From assembly GCA_963837365.1 (NCBI GenBank), contig CAWIMW010000002.1, forward strand, positions 186,001-250,000: a DNA stretch of 64,000 bases, written 5' to 3'. Within the stretch, counting starts at the first letter, position 1, and each line of letters begins with the position of its first letter. Below, one piece after another: positions 40,599-48,320 of the stretch. The position numbers were made by a program, and so were the translations under genes. The notes under the pieces were generated by a model. It made no database searches. It worked only from the letters and a program-made list of their open reading frames with translations, and had not been told where the DNA came from. Source of the stretch: CAWBXL01 sp963837365 (GTDB lineage Bacteria; Acidobacteriota; Terriglobia; Terriglobales; Acidobacteriaceae).

Positions 40599-42902
40599 AT
40601 GAGTCGGTTGGGTTCTGGTTGGTTGGCGATAATCACTTCATCCTTGGTAGCGCTTTGTTTCGGCTGTGGCGGAGGTGTAACTACAGCCCCTACGCAAGTT
40701 GTAACCCCCGGAATTGTTACCTTAAGCCCGCAGCCCGATGTATCGCTCGAAATTGGGGGAGTGGGTTCGTTTACGGCGTCCGCACAAGACGCCAGTGGCC
40801 TTCCCCTAACACCTTCTCCGCTCATTTCATTTGTATCCAGCAACCCGACCGTTGTACAGGTTGCGGCCAGCGGATTGGCTTGCGCAGGAAAATGGGACTC
40901 CCTCACCAACCCGCAAATCTGCACTCCAGGTCCAGTCGGAACCGCGGTGGTCACAGCAACTTCGGCGGGTGTGAGCAGCCCTCCTGCAACAGTGCATGTG
41001 CATCAACACATCGACAGTATTGTGCTTTCCGAAGTGCCCGGTCAATTGCAGTCCACAGATGTCTGCAAGCTGGGGTCGATCTTTCCTGGAGTAGTCGGGC
41101 TTTCCAGAACACAAACTTTCAATTTCCAGGCGACGGCATATTACCGAGCGGCAGGCCCGGCACCCGGCCTCGACATTACCGATACCGTGGGACCATTCAA
41201 TTGGGCAGCACTGAATGCCTCGGCTTCAATCGTCACCCTGAATTCGTCGGCCAGCGGCCTTCAGCCAGGACAGGTAAAAGTAACCGCCAACAATCCTGGG
41301 ATGACTGGGATTTTTGCTTCCGTGTCCGGGGTCAACAGCCCGCCTGTTCAGATCATCACTTGCCCGGTGAAATCCATTTCGCTGGCAATCCAGAACACCA
41401 ACGAAACCTCATTCATTGTCCAGAACGGGTCGAAAACCATAACTGCAACGGTGACCGACTCGTCGGATACGGAGATCACGGGCACCAACCTGCTTTGGAG
41501 CACATCGGATGCGTCCGCCTTTGGGGCAAGTGCTGGAACGGTCACATCGGTAAGGCCCGGGAGTGCTACCGTCATCGCTTCTTGCACGCCACCGACTTGC
41601 AATTTTGGCTTTCTAAACCCGCAGGCGATTTATCCGCAGAGCGTGATTCGTGCAACTGGAACCGGGTCGGGCACAGGTGTTCTCCAGACTACAACTGTTT
41701 GGCTGGCCAGTACCGAGTGCGGTGTACCAGATGCGACGACCCAGGTAGTAGTCAACAATGACAACTGTGTCAGTACAATTCTGCCCATTGACACGGCCAC
41801 AGGCATTACGGGGGTTGGCGTAGATCTGCCCGTGGCACCTAACTCAATCCGGTTTAATCGGCAGGGCACGAGTGTTTATCTGGGAACTGATTCCGGCAGG
41901 CTCGGCACCACGGGTTTGTCGATTGTGAGTCCGTCATCCACCGCCGGAACCGCTCCCACGATCACATCCGTTACTGCCGCACCAGGGAAAGTCCTGGCCA
42001 TTTCTCCTGACGGACAGAAAGTGATTGTCTCTGACACGGTGGATACACCGAATCAGGTTTTCGCTTTGACTGGCAGTTCGACTACAACGGCATTGCCGAT
42101 CGTCGGAGCGACCACCGCCGAGTTCGCACCGGACAGTTCCAAAGCTTATATCCTGGCGGGCACTAATTTGTACGTGTATTCCCCGAGCGAGGCCCTAAAA
42201 AAGATTACGCTCACTGCGCCGGCCACTGACGTTACCTTCCTGGCCAATGGAGCGTTTGCCTATTTGTCTGGTGGGTCTGGCTCGGCGCAGATTACTACGC
42301 GCAAGACCTGCGATAGCGATGTGGCGCGTGACTCAGGGGGAACCATTCAGACTGTCAACAGCCTCCCCGGGCCACCGCAATTTATCAAGACCTTGCCGGA
42401 CGCTACCGGTATCGTCGCTTTGCGCTCCCCGGGTATTAGCTTGGTCGATATTGCTTCAGCGCCCACAGGCTGCGCACCCCCTGCCGCAGGGTCTCCAGGA
42501 GGATTTCCCACAGTACAGAATGGGGCAGTAACGTCGTTCAACTTTGGCCAGGGAAATTTCACACCGAAGCAGTTCATGCTGGCTTCCAGCGGTAAGCGCG
42601 CTTACATTCTTGCCAGCGATCTCAGCAACATCATCGTTTTCAATCTAGACAGCGAGACCACTTCCACCATCCAGCTTTCTGGAAATTCAATCCCGCTTCA
42701 AGCTTCGCTCTCGACTGACGGCAAGACTCTGTACGTCCTCGCCAAAGACACTGTGACCAACGTAAGTTCGGTCCACACTTTGGACACCTCCATCAATGCC
42801 GACACCAATCAGTTCACCCTGTCGCAGAGTTTGTGCCACCCAAAGACCAACACCACAGGCACCTACACATGTACTCCAAATTTGATAGTTGCAAAACCGT
42901 GA
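40599..42902 (+). CDS. Large Ig-like/propeller-like lipoprotein
   Basis: A 767-residue predicted lipoprotein. The start is ATG 40599 because GGGGAGG lies just upstream and it gives a proper signal peptide (MSRLGSGWLAIITSSLVALC, lipobox near FGC-GGG). The first part contains bacterial Ig-like (BIG2-type) segments with the pattern SFVSSNPTVVQVA and LLWSTSDASAFGAS; the second part has repeated strands (SPDGQKVIVSDT, ASSGKRAYILASDLSNIIVF, STDGKTLYVLAKD) typical of a seven-bladed propeller. Probably outer-surface or periplasmic; function unknown. It converges with nusB. Confidence 0.7.
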   Translation: MSRLGSGWLAIITSSLVALCFGCGGGVTTAPTQVVTPGIVTLSPQPDVSLEIGGVGSFTASAQDASGLPLTPSPLISFVSSNPTVVQVAASGLACAGKWDSLTNPQICTPGPVGTAVVTATSAGVSSPPATVHVHQHIDSIVLSEVPGQLQSTDVCKLGSIFPGVVGLSRTQTFNFQATAYYRAAGPAPGLDITDTVGPFNWAALNASASIVTLNSSASGLQPGQVKVTANNPGMTGIFASVSGVNSPPVQIITCPVKSISLAIQNTNETSFIVQNGSKTITATVTDSSDTEITGTNLLWSTSDASAFGASAGTVTSVRPGSATVIASCTPPTCNFGFLNPQAIYPQSVIRATGTGSGTGVLQTTTVWLASTECGVPDATTQVVVNNDNCVSTILPIDTATGITGVGVDLPVAPNSIRFNRQGTSVYLGTDSGRLGTTGLSIVSPSSTAGTAPTITSVTAAPGKVLAISPDGQKVIVSDTVDTPNQVFALTGSSTTTALPIVGATTAEFAPDSSKAYILAGTNLYVYSPSEALKKITLTAPATDVTFLANGAFAYLSGGSGSAQITTRKTCDSDVARDSGGTIQTVNSLPGPPQFIKTLPDATGIVALRSPGISLVDIASAPTGCAPPAAGSPGGFPTVQNGAVTSFNFGQGNFTPKQFMLASSGKRAYILASDLSNIIVFNLDSETTSTIQLSGNSIPLQASLSTDGKTLYVLAKDTVTNVSSVHTLDTSINADTNQFTLSQSLCHPKTNTTGTYTCTPNLIVAKP

Positions 42903-42932
42903 GGATAGTCCGTTGCTGAGCGGGGACGTAGC

Positions 42933-43343
42933 TTATTGCGCGATCTGCTTGCCTACGCTGTCCAGCACCCCGTTGATGAACTGCACCGACTCAGGGCTGG
43001 AAAATCTTCGGGCAATTTCGAGCGCTTCGTTGATTACGACGGCTCGCGGTGTGGCTGGAAATCCAAGCAGTTCGGCAACTGCCGCTCGCAGAATGTTGCG
43101 GTCTACCGCCGCCATGCGGTCCATGCGCCAGTGCTCGGCATGGCCTTCGATCAGAGAATCAATCTCGCTGGTGCGATCCAGGGCCACTCGGAACAGGTCA
43201 TCGGCAAACCCGCGCACCTCGGAGTCTACGCTGTCCCGTTCTTTCCAGAACGTGCGGCGGACGTCATCGCCGTTTTGTTTGCCCATGTCGGCCTGAAAAA
43301 GCATTTGCAGTGCGAGTTCGCGAGATTTGCGGCGGGTACCCAT
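42933..43343 (-). CDS. nusB: Transcription antitermination factor NusB
   Basis: A 136-residue all-helical NusB, partner of S10/NusE in rRNA antitermination: GTRRKSRELALQMLFQADMG, AAVDRNILRAAVAELLGFPA and VVINEALEIARRFSSPESVQ. Follows ribH on the same strand, a common pairing. Confidence 0.96.
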   Translation of the reverse strand: MGTRRKSRELALQMLFQADMGKQNGDDVRRTFWKERDSVDSEVRGFADDLFRVALDRTSEIDSLIEGHAEHWRMDRMAAVDRNILRAAVAELLGFPATPRAVVINEALEIARRFSSPESVQFINGVLDSVGKQIAQ

Positions 43344-43345
43344 GG

Positions 43346-43517
43346 AAGCTGTCAGCTTTCAGCCGTCAGCTATCAGCTGCCGACTACTATTTGAGTCTAC
43401 AGGATGATGAATGTGGCGCTGCGTTCGATTATTTTTTTTGCTTTTTTCTCTGAGGAATTTTTCTGGCAGATGCCTTCTTCGCTTTGCTGACGGCTGATGG
43501 CTGAGAGCTGACAGCTT
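43346..43517. repeat. TCAGCTT-type inverted repeat across the ribH 3' end
   Basis: Arm 43346-43377 (AAGCTGTCAGCTTTCAGCCG...) and arm 43486-43517 are inverted copies agreeing at 28 of 32 positions. The right arm lies inside the ribH coding sequence and is translated as part of its tail (SSQPSAVS); the left arm lies in the spacer before nusB. The 108-nt loop holds the ribH stop. Confidence 0.85.
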
Positions 43518-44352
43518 TCCTCAGATTTGCCATCTCCACCGCCGCCAGTGCGGCCTCAAATCCTTTGTTTCCCATTTTCAAGCCCGCTCGATCGATGGCT
43601 TGCTCCAGAGTGTCACAAGTCAGAACTCCGAAGGCATGCGGAACACCTGTCTCCTGGGCCGATTGGCCGATCCCGCGCGTGACCTCGTTGACGATTACGT
43701 CGTAGTGCGCGGTGCCGCCCCGAAGCAGGCAGCCAATGCAAATGATGGCGTCGTATTTCCTGGTCTCAGCCAACGTACGGGCGGCCGACGGAATCTCAAA
43801 TGCCCCGGGTACGCGTACGATTGTGACGCCGTCATTGAACTTTGCTCCACTTCGCACCAAGCCATCCAGTGCACCAGCCAGCAATCGCTCGGTGATAAAT
43901 GAGTTAAATCGGCTCACAACCACGGCAAAGCGCTTTCCTGAAGCACTCAAGTTCCCTTCAAGTGCGCGCTGGTCACTGTCAGAGATCGTGCTGACGCGCG
44001 GTCCCAGCACAGCGATGCGAGTCCCGCCCGGCAGCTTGAAGCTGAACGATCTGGCGACGTGGGACTGCTCGGGCCCAGAATGGTCATCCAGAATTGCCCA
44101 TTTACGATTGCGGACCAGTTCAAAAGCCGTATCCGGATCAGAAACCGTCAAATAAAGGTCGGCATGGTTCCATTCTTTCTTTTTGCGGATGAGACCAAGT
44201 TTGAGCCGCGAAGGAAAAAATTCTGCGGACTGACCGTGAGCGTTTTCGTCAACGAATCCCCCGCGCAATCCAAGGGATGACAATAGTCCTTGAAGCAATT
44301 TGAAATCCTCCGAAGACTTCGTTGCTACGGTAAGTTCCACCCATTTAATCAT
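43429..44352 (-). CDS. ribH: VOC-like domain fused to lumazine synthase
   Basis: A 307-residue frame. Residues about 120-275 are 6,7-dimethyl-8-ribityllumazine synthase (riboflavin pathway): LEGNLSASGKRFAVVVSRFN, VRVPGAFEIPSAARTLAE, GCLLRGGTAHYDVIVNEVTR with the catalytic His, LTCDTLEQAIDRAG and GNKGFEAALAAVEMANL. Residues 1-115 resemble a glyoxalase/VOC fold (WVELTVATKSSEDFKLLQ, HADLYLTVSDPDTAFELV, FSFKLPGGTRIAVLG). Ordinary RibH is about 155 residues. An internal GTG in RIAVLGPR could start a separate RibH. The basic tail is partly encoded by an intergenic repeat. Confidence 0.85.
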   Translation of the reverse strand: MIKWVELTVATKSSEDFKLLQGLLSSLGLRGGFVDENAHGQSAEFFPSRLKLGLIRKKKEWNHADLYLTVSDPDTAFELVRNRKWAILDDHSGPEQSHVARSFSFKLPGGTRIAVLGPRVSTISDSDQRALEGNLSASGKRFAVVVSRFNSFITERLLAGALDGLVRSGAKFNDGVTIVRVPGAFEIPSAARTLAETRKYDAIICIGCLLRGGTAHYDVIVNEVTRGIGQSAQETGVPHAFGVLTCDTLEQAIDRAGLKMGNKGFEAALAAVEMANLRKAVSSQPSAVSKAKKASARKIPQRKKQKK

Positions 44353-44388
44353 TGAATTTGCGATTTCCTCGAGACCAGCCGAATCACT

Positions 44389-45369
44389 CTACTTTCCCAC
44401 AAATCCACTCACTGCATTCAAAAATTTCTCCGGTTGGTCAACAAAGGTCATGTGGCCACTCTCCGGCAGAATGACCAGTTTTGACCCCGCAATTTTGCCG
44501 TGCATCTCCTCCGACATTTTCGGATCGCTTTCGTCATGGTCCCCCACGATGATCAAGGTTGGCACTTTGATCTGCGAAAGTTTTTCCACGTACTCCACTT
44601 CCGTGAGATTGCCGTCCACAATAAATTCTCCGTGTGAGCCCCACATTTCACGATAGACATCCCAGGCCATGTCGGTGTTTCCGCTTACAGGATCGTAGTT
44701 TGGGTCGGGGTGTTTCTTGTAAATGTAAGGGAAGTACCCAACACCCCACGCCAGCTTGGCGTATTCGTCTGGATAGCGGCCATGTTCCCAGGCCTCCCCT
44801 TTCCCGAACAAACCGGCTGCTTCCAGGGCGTCCAGCCGTTCACGGTCTTTCGCAGGCATTTCAGATTTCATCTTGCTGAGAGCGGCGTTGAGTTCCCTGG
44901 TGCTGGCAAACGTACTGGCCAAAATCAAATGGGAAAGATGCTGCTGATATTTGAAGGCATAGGCTTCCACCAGAGGCCCGCCGAAAGAATGGCCCAGCAG
45001 GCTGATTTTGCCCAATCCGAGCGCCTGGCGGACGGTTTCAATGTCTTCCACCATGTTGGCAACTGTATATTGGCTGACGTCTTCGCATTTTGACGATTTG
45101 CCCGAGCCGCGTTCGTCAATGAAGATAAGCCGATTGGTGCGCATGAGCGGCAACAGATAAGGCAAGAAGTAATCGTGCGAGGCCCCAGGGCCGCCGTGGA
45201 TAATCATCAGGGGAGTCCCTTGCCCAACCGACATGTAGTAGATCAGCGCTCCGTGGCTGTCTACAAAACCTTCCTGCATGGCATAGGTGTAGATTTTTTT
45301 GGCAACTTGCCCATTGGCGAACGATAAGGAGAAAACCACCAGCAGGAACACAACACTCAGTTTTCGCAT
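44389..45369 (-). CDS. Secreted alpha/beta hydrolase, proline iminopeptidase-like
   Basis: A 326-residue protein with a cleavable signal peptide (MRKLSVVFLLVVFSLSFANG). Oxyanion motif HGGPG at 58-62, DERGSGKSS near 85-93, nucleophile elbow GHSFGG at 126-131 (Ser128), acid in VGDHDESDP and His in PESGHMTF complete a catalytic triad. HGGPG and DxRGxGxS are typical of prolyl iminopeptidases and related hydrolases (S33 family), but the substrate cannot be told from sequence. Likely periplasmic. It ends 36 nt before ribH in the same direction. Confidence 0.85.
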   Translation of the reverse strand: MRKLSVVFLLVVFSLSFANGQVAKKIYTYAMQEGFVDSHGALIYYMSVGQGTPLMIIHGGPGASHDYFLPYLLPLMRTNRLIFIDERGSGKSSKCEDVSQYTVANMVEDIETVRQALGLGKISLLGHSFGGPLVEAYAFKYQQHLSHLILASTFASTRELNAALSKMKSEMPAKDRERLDALEAAGLFGKGEAWEHGRYPDEYAKLAWGVGYFPYIYKKHPDPNYDPVSGNTDMAWDVYREMWGSHGEFIVDGNLTEVEYVEKLSQIKVPTLIIVGDHDESDPKMSEEMHGKIAGSKLVILPESGHMTFVDQPEKFLNAVSGFVGK

Positions 45370-45447
45370 GCCGGAGATGCTAGCACCCGCGAGTAGACAT
45401 TTTCCATCCCAGCCCGAGATCGGGTCTTCCTATGCTCTAATACTTTC

Positions 45448-45933
45448 ATGAAGCCGCTCCTGCTCTTATCCACCTTATTGCTGAGCCTCCCCCTTTTCGC
45501 TCAGGCTGGGCCGCAAACGCCTCCCACCACCGCTAAGCCTGCCGAAGACTACTCCGGCACCTACTCTTTCCTGCAAGATGGAGAGTTTGTGCAAATCAAC
45601 ATTGACGAAGGCAAGGTCACCGGGTTCATTTCGCGTTATGGAGACAGTGAAACTGACCGGGGCTTGTTCCTCGATCATTTTTTCAAAGATGGCAAGCTGG
45701 ATGGGAACAAGCTGAGTTTTAGCAGCAAAACGGTCCACGGCATCTGGTACGACTTTAAGGGCACGGTCGAGCGAGGCGAGGGCAAGAAAATCGGAGACGA
45801 AGCTTACTATGTGCTGAAAGGTACGCTGATCCAGTCCAATAATGACGCACAGCAGAAAACTACGACCAAATCGCGCGAGGTTGAGTTCAAGTCATTTCCT
45901 CAAGATTTGGGAGACGCGCCCGCGCAGAAATAA
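45448..45933 (+). CDS. Hypothetical secreted protein
   Basis: A 161-residue protein with a signal peptide (MKPLLLLSTLLLSLPLFAQA) and a beta-rich body (YSGTYSFLQDGEFVQINIDE, KVTGFISRYGDSETDRG, FKDGKLDGNKLSFSSKTVHG) that looks like a small barrel or lipocalin-like fold. The pattern GxYxxxQ...GxKxSFxxxxxxG occurs in uncharacterised acidobacterial proteins. Divergent from the hydrolase gene, convergent with the next. Confidence 0.6.
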   Translation: MKPLLLLSTLLLSLPLFAQAGPQTPPTTAKPAEDYSGTYSFLQDGEFVQINIDEGKVTGFISRYGDSETDRGLFLDHFFKDGKLDGNKLSFSSKTVHGIWYDFKGTVERGEGKKIGDEAYYVLKGTLIQSNNDAQQKTTTKSREVEFKSFPQDLGDAPAQK

Positions 45934-46263
45934 TCATGCGATCCGCCGGGCTAGGACAGGGGTAAGCCGCACCGAACTCGGCGCCAGTTGCCAATGAGAC
46001 GGCCGGACCTGAATAACATTCTGTTCGTACACCACCGTGAGAAACCGCGCGCACGATGAGCACAACCAAAAATACTCAAAATTGCGCGCAGGCCTGTCCG
46101 AGTCATCGCCGATATCCCGTTCCAGGCGGAATACTTTTCCCTCATGGAGATAGCGAAAGATAGCGGCGCATTCAGGGTTTACGCATTTGGAGAGCACGAG
46201 AACCTCCAGCTCCAGTTTGCGAATCCCCCAAGCGGGGGGAGTCATTGGCAGGATGTCTAACAT
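45934..46263 (-). CDS. Hypothetical zinc-ribbon-like protein
   Basis: A 109-residue protein with two cysteine pairs, KCVNPECAAIF and LCSSCARFLTVVY, spaced about 40 residues apart as in a zinc ribbon. The region between them (YLHEGKVFRLERDIGDD, FEYFWLCSS) is basic/aromatic. No named family. Stops directly against the preceding convergent gene. Confidence 0.55.
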   Translation of the reverse strand: MLDILPMTPPAWGIRKLELEVLVLSKCVNPECAAIFRYLHEGKVFRLERDIGDDSDRPARNFEYFWLCSSCARFLTVVYEQNVIQVRPSHWQLAPSSVRLTPVLARRIA

Positions 46264-46342
46264 TTACACCCATTCCGTCTTCCATTCAATAGTATAAGTT
46301 TGCTAAACCGCGATCACCATTCTGGAACCAATTCCGGCGTCG

Positions 46343-47701
46343 TTGTATCCTCGGAGAGTGCTACGCCGCCTCGCCCCTCAACATTCACCCACGCTTGGGC
46401 TGTTCCTTGGGCTAGTCATTACTCTGGCTGCGGTGGTGGCCTATTCCTGGTACATCACCCGGCAAATTTCCGGACTGCGCGAGATGCAGAACAATCTGGT
46501 GGCGCGCAACCGCAAGGACTCGCTGCAACTGCTGCGCATTCAGAACGACCTGAATTTGCTCGCCCTGGCCATGCGCGACATGCTGGACAGTGGAGAACCC
46601 TACCCTCTGACCGCGTGGACAGCCCAGTTCCAACGCATTCGCGAAGACCTGGATGATGCCATGCGCCTGGAAGAACAAGTGGCTGCCGCAGGGAGGACTC
46701 CAGAGCAGCGTCAATACCTGGGAAATTCGATGGCCCAGTTCTGGAATGCGGTCGAGCGGAATTTCGCTCTGGCGCAGAGTGGCAAGGAAAAGGAAGCCCG
46801 GGAGCAAATACGCCTTTCGCTGCAAGCGCGCCAAGCAAGTTTAAGCAACGCAGTGGCCCGCCTGTTGGTGCAGAACAACGAAAGTGAAGAACAGGCGGCG
46901 CAGAGCATCAGCCAAATTTACGACCGCGTACAGCGGCAGGTTTATCTGTTTCTCACGGCAACTCTGATCGCCATCGCCATCACCAGCCTTTATCTGATCA
47001 TTTCCAACCGTCAGTTATTTGCGCGATTGGCCACGCTTTCCGAACAGCGTAGCGATCTCGCGCAAAAATTGATTTCGACGCAAGAATCCACTTTGCGTTA
47101 CATCTCGCGGGAACTGCATGATGAATTCGGCCAGATTCTGACCGCTATGGGTTCTATGCTGCGGCGCGCCGAGAAGCACCTTCCGCAGGGCTCCCCGATC
47201 ATGGCGGAATTGCACGAGGTGCGTGAAGTAACCCAAAACACACTGGATAAGGTCCGCAGCCTTTCCCAGGCGCTGCATCCGGTGATGCTCGATGAATTAG
47301 GCCTGGAGAGCACGCTAGACTGGTATCTGCCCACGGTGGAACGACAAGCGGGAATTCGCATATCCTACGAGAAATCCGGAGTACCATTTGCCGTGGATGG
47401 AACGACCGCCGTACACGTCTATCGCGTGGCACAGGAAGCGTTGAATAATGTAACCCGCCATTCCGGGGCCAAGCAGGCGTGGGTGCGGTTGCGTTTTCAG
47501 CCGCAAACTTTGGAGTTGGAGATCGAAGACCACGGCAAAGGATTTGTGCTCGGACAGAGCCGCCAGGGAATCGGATTGGTAGCCATGCGCGAACGCGCGG
47601 AAATATTGGGGGGAACGATTGTTTTCAGCCGCCCCACCGAAGGCGGTACTCTAGTGCGGTTGCGCGTTCCGAAAGGAATAAAGGAACATCATGCCGAATA
47701 A
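46343..47701 (+). CDS. NarL-system sensor histidine kinase
   Basis: A 452-residue membrane sensor. First membrane segment LGLFLGLVITLAAVVAYSWY (about 18-37), a helical sensor region of about 160 residues, second segment VYLFLTATLIAIAITSLYLI (about 200-219), then a HisKA_3 dimerisation domain with His259 in YISRELHDEFGQ and a HATPase_c domain (VAQEALNNVTRHSGAKQAWV, DHGKGF, GIGLVAMRERAEILGG). The start is uncertain between TTG 46343 and GTG 46358. Overlaps the response-regulator gene by 11 nt, so the two form a two-component pair. Confidence 0.9.
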   Translation: MYPRRVLRRLAPQHSPTLGLFLGLVITLAAVVAYSWYITRQISGLREMQNNLVARNRKDSLQLLRIQNDLNLLALAMRDMLDSGEPYPLTAWTAQFQRIREDLDDAMRLEEQVAAAGRTPEQRQYLGNSMAQFWNAVERNFALAQSGKEKEAREQIRLSLQARQASLSNAVARLLVQNNESEEQAAQSISQIYDRVQRQVYLFLTATLIAIAITSLYLIISNRQLFARLATLSEQRSDLAQKLISTQESTLRYISRELHDEFGQILTAMGSMLRRAEKHLPQGSPIMAELHEVREVTQNTLDKVRSLSQALHPVMLDELGLESTLDWYLPTVERQAGIRISYEKSGVPFAVDGTTAVHVYRVAQEALNNVTRHSGAKQAWVRLRFQPQTLELEIEDHGKGFVLGQSRQGIGLVAMRERAEILGGTIVFSRPTEGGTLVRLRVPKGIKEHHAE

Positions 47702-48320
47702 AATCTCGGTGTTGCTGGTGGATGATCACAGTCTGGTGCGGCGGGGTTTCCGCCGCATCCTGGAAGACGAGGCTGACATTGAAGTAGCAGGAGAAGCCAG
47801 CAACGGCGAAGAGGCGGTCAGTCTGGCTCAGAAGCTGCACCCAAAAGTGGTGTTGATGGATTGCGCCCTTCCCGGCATGAACGGTCTCGAAGCCACCCGC
47901 AAAATTCTGAAAAATTTGCCGCAGACATTGGTCCTGATGCTCAGCATGCATGAAGAAGAGACCCTAGTGAAACAAGCAATTGAGGCAGGGGCCCGGGGCT
48001 ATATTCTGAAAAATGCGATGGATTTGGATTTGGGCGCAGCCATCCGGCGGGTCGCCGCCGGTGAAACCGTACTGGATCATAAGCTGAGCTTGCAGTCTGG
48101 CCTCAAGGGAGAACGCGACTACGGACTCACCGCGCGGGAATTGGAAATTTTACGTTTCATAGTGGATGGAAAGTCCAACAAGGAAATCGCCGCTGAATTG
48201 GGCCTCAGTGTAAATACTGTGGCAGCGCATCGCGCCAATATTATGGACGCGCTCGGCATCCATAAGACTGCCGAACTTGTGGTGTATGCACTCCGCAATG
48301 GGCTGGTAACGCTTCCGTGA
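47691..48320 (+). CDS. NarL/FixJ-family response regulator
   Basis: A 209-residue regulator: receiver domain with Asp11/Asp12 (VLLVDDHSLVRRG), phospho-acceptor Asp57 (VVLMDCALPGMNG) and the Lys of GYILKNAMD, then a LuxR-type HTH (LTARELEILRFIVDGKSNKE, AAELGLSVNTVAAHRANIM). Partner of the overlapping kinase. Its stop overlaps the GTG of the next gene (GTGA), so the three genes form one operon. Confidence 0.93.
   Translation: MPNKISVLLVDDHSLVRRGFRRILEDEADIEVAGEASNGEEAVSLAQKLHPKVVLMDCALPGMNGLEATRKILKNLPQTLVLMLSMHEEETLVKQAIEAGARGYILKNAMDLDLGAAIRRVAAGETVLDHKLSLQSGLKGERDYGLTARELEILRFIVDGKSNKEIAAELGLSVNTVAAHRANIMDALGIHKTAELVVYALRNGLVTLP

Noticed and set aside
17992..43517. The repeated spacer words as a CRISPR array or a single mobile element family
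   Set aside because: There are no regularly spaced repeats with unique spacers, and the spacers differ in word type, number and order, so they are neither CRISPR nor copies of one element.
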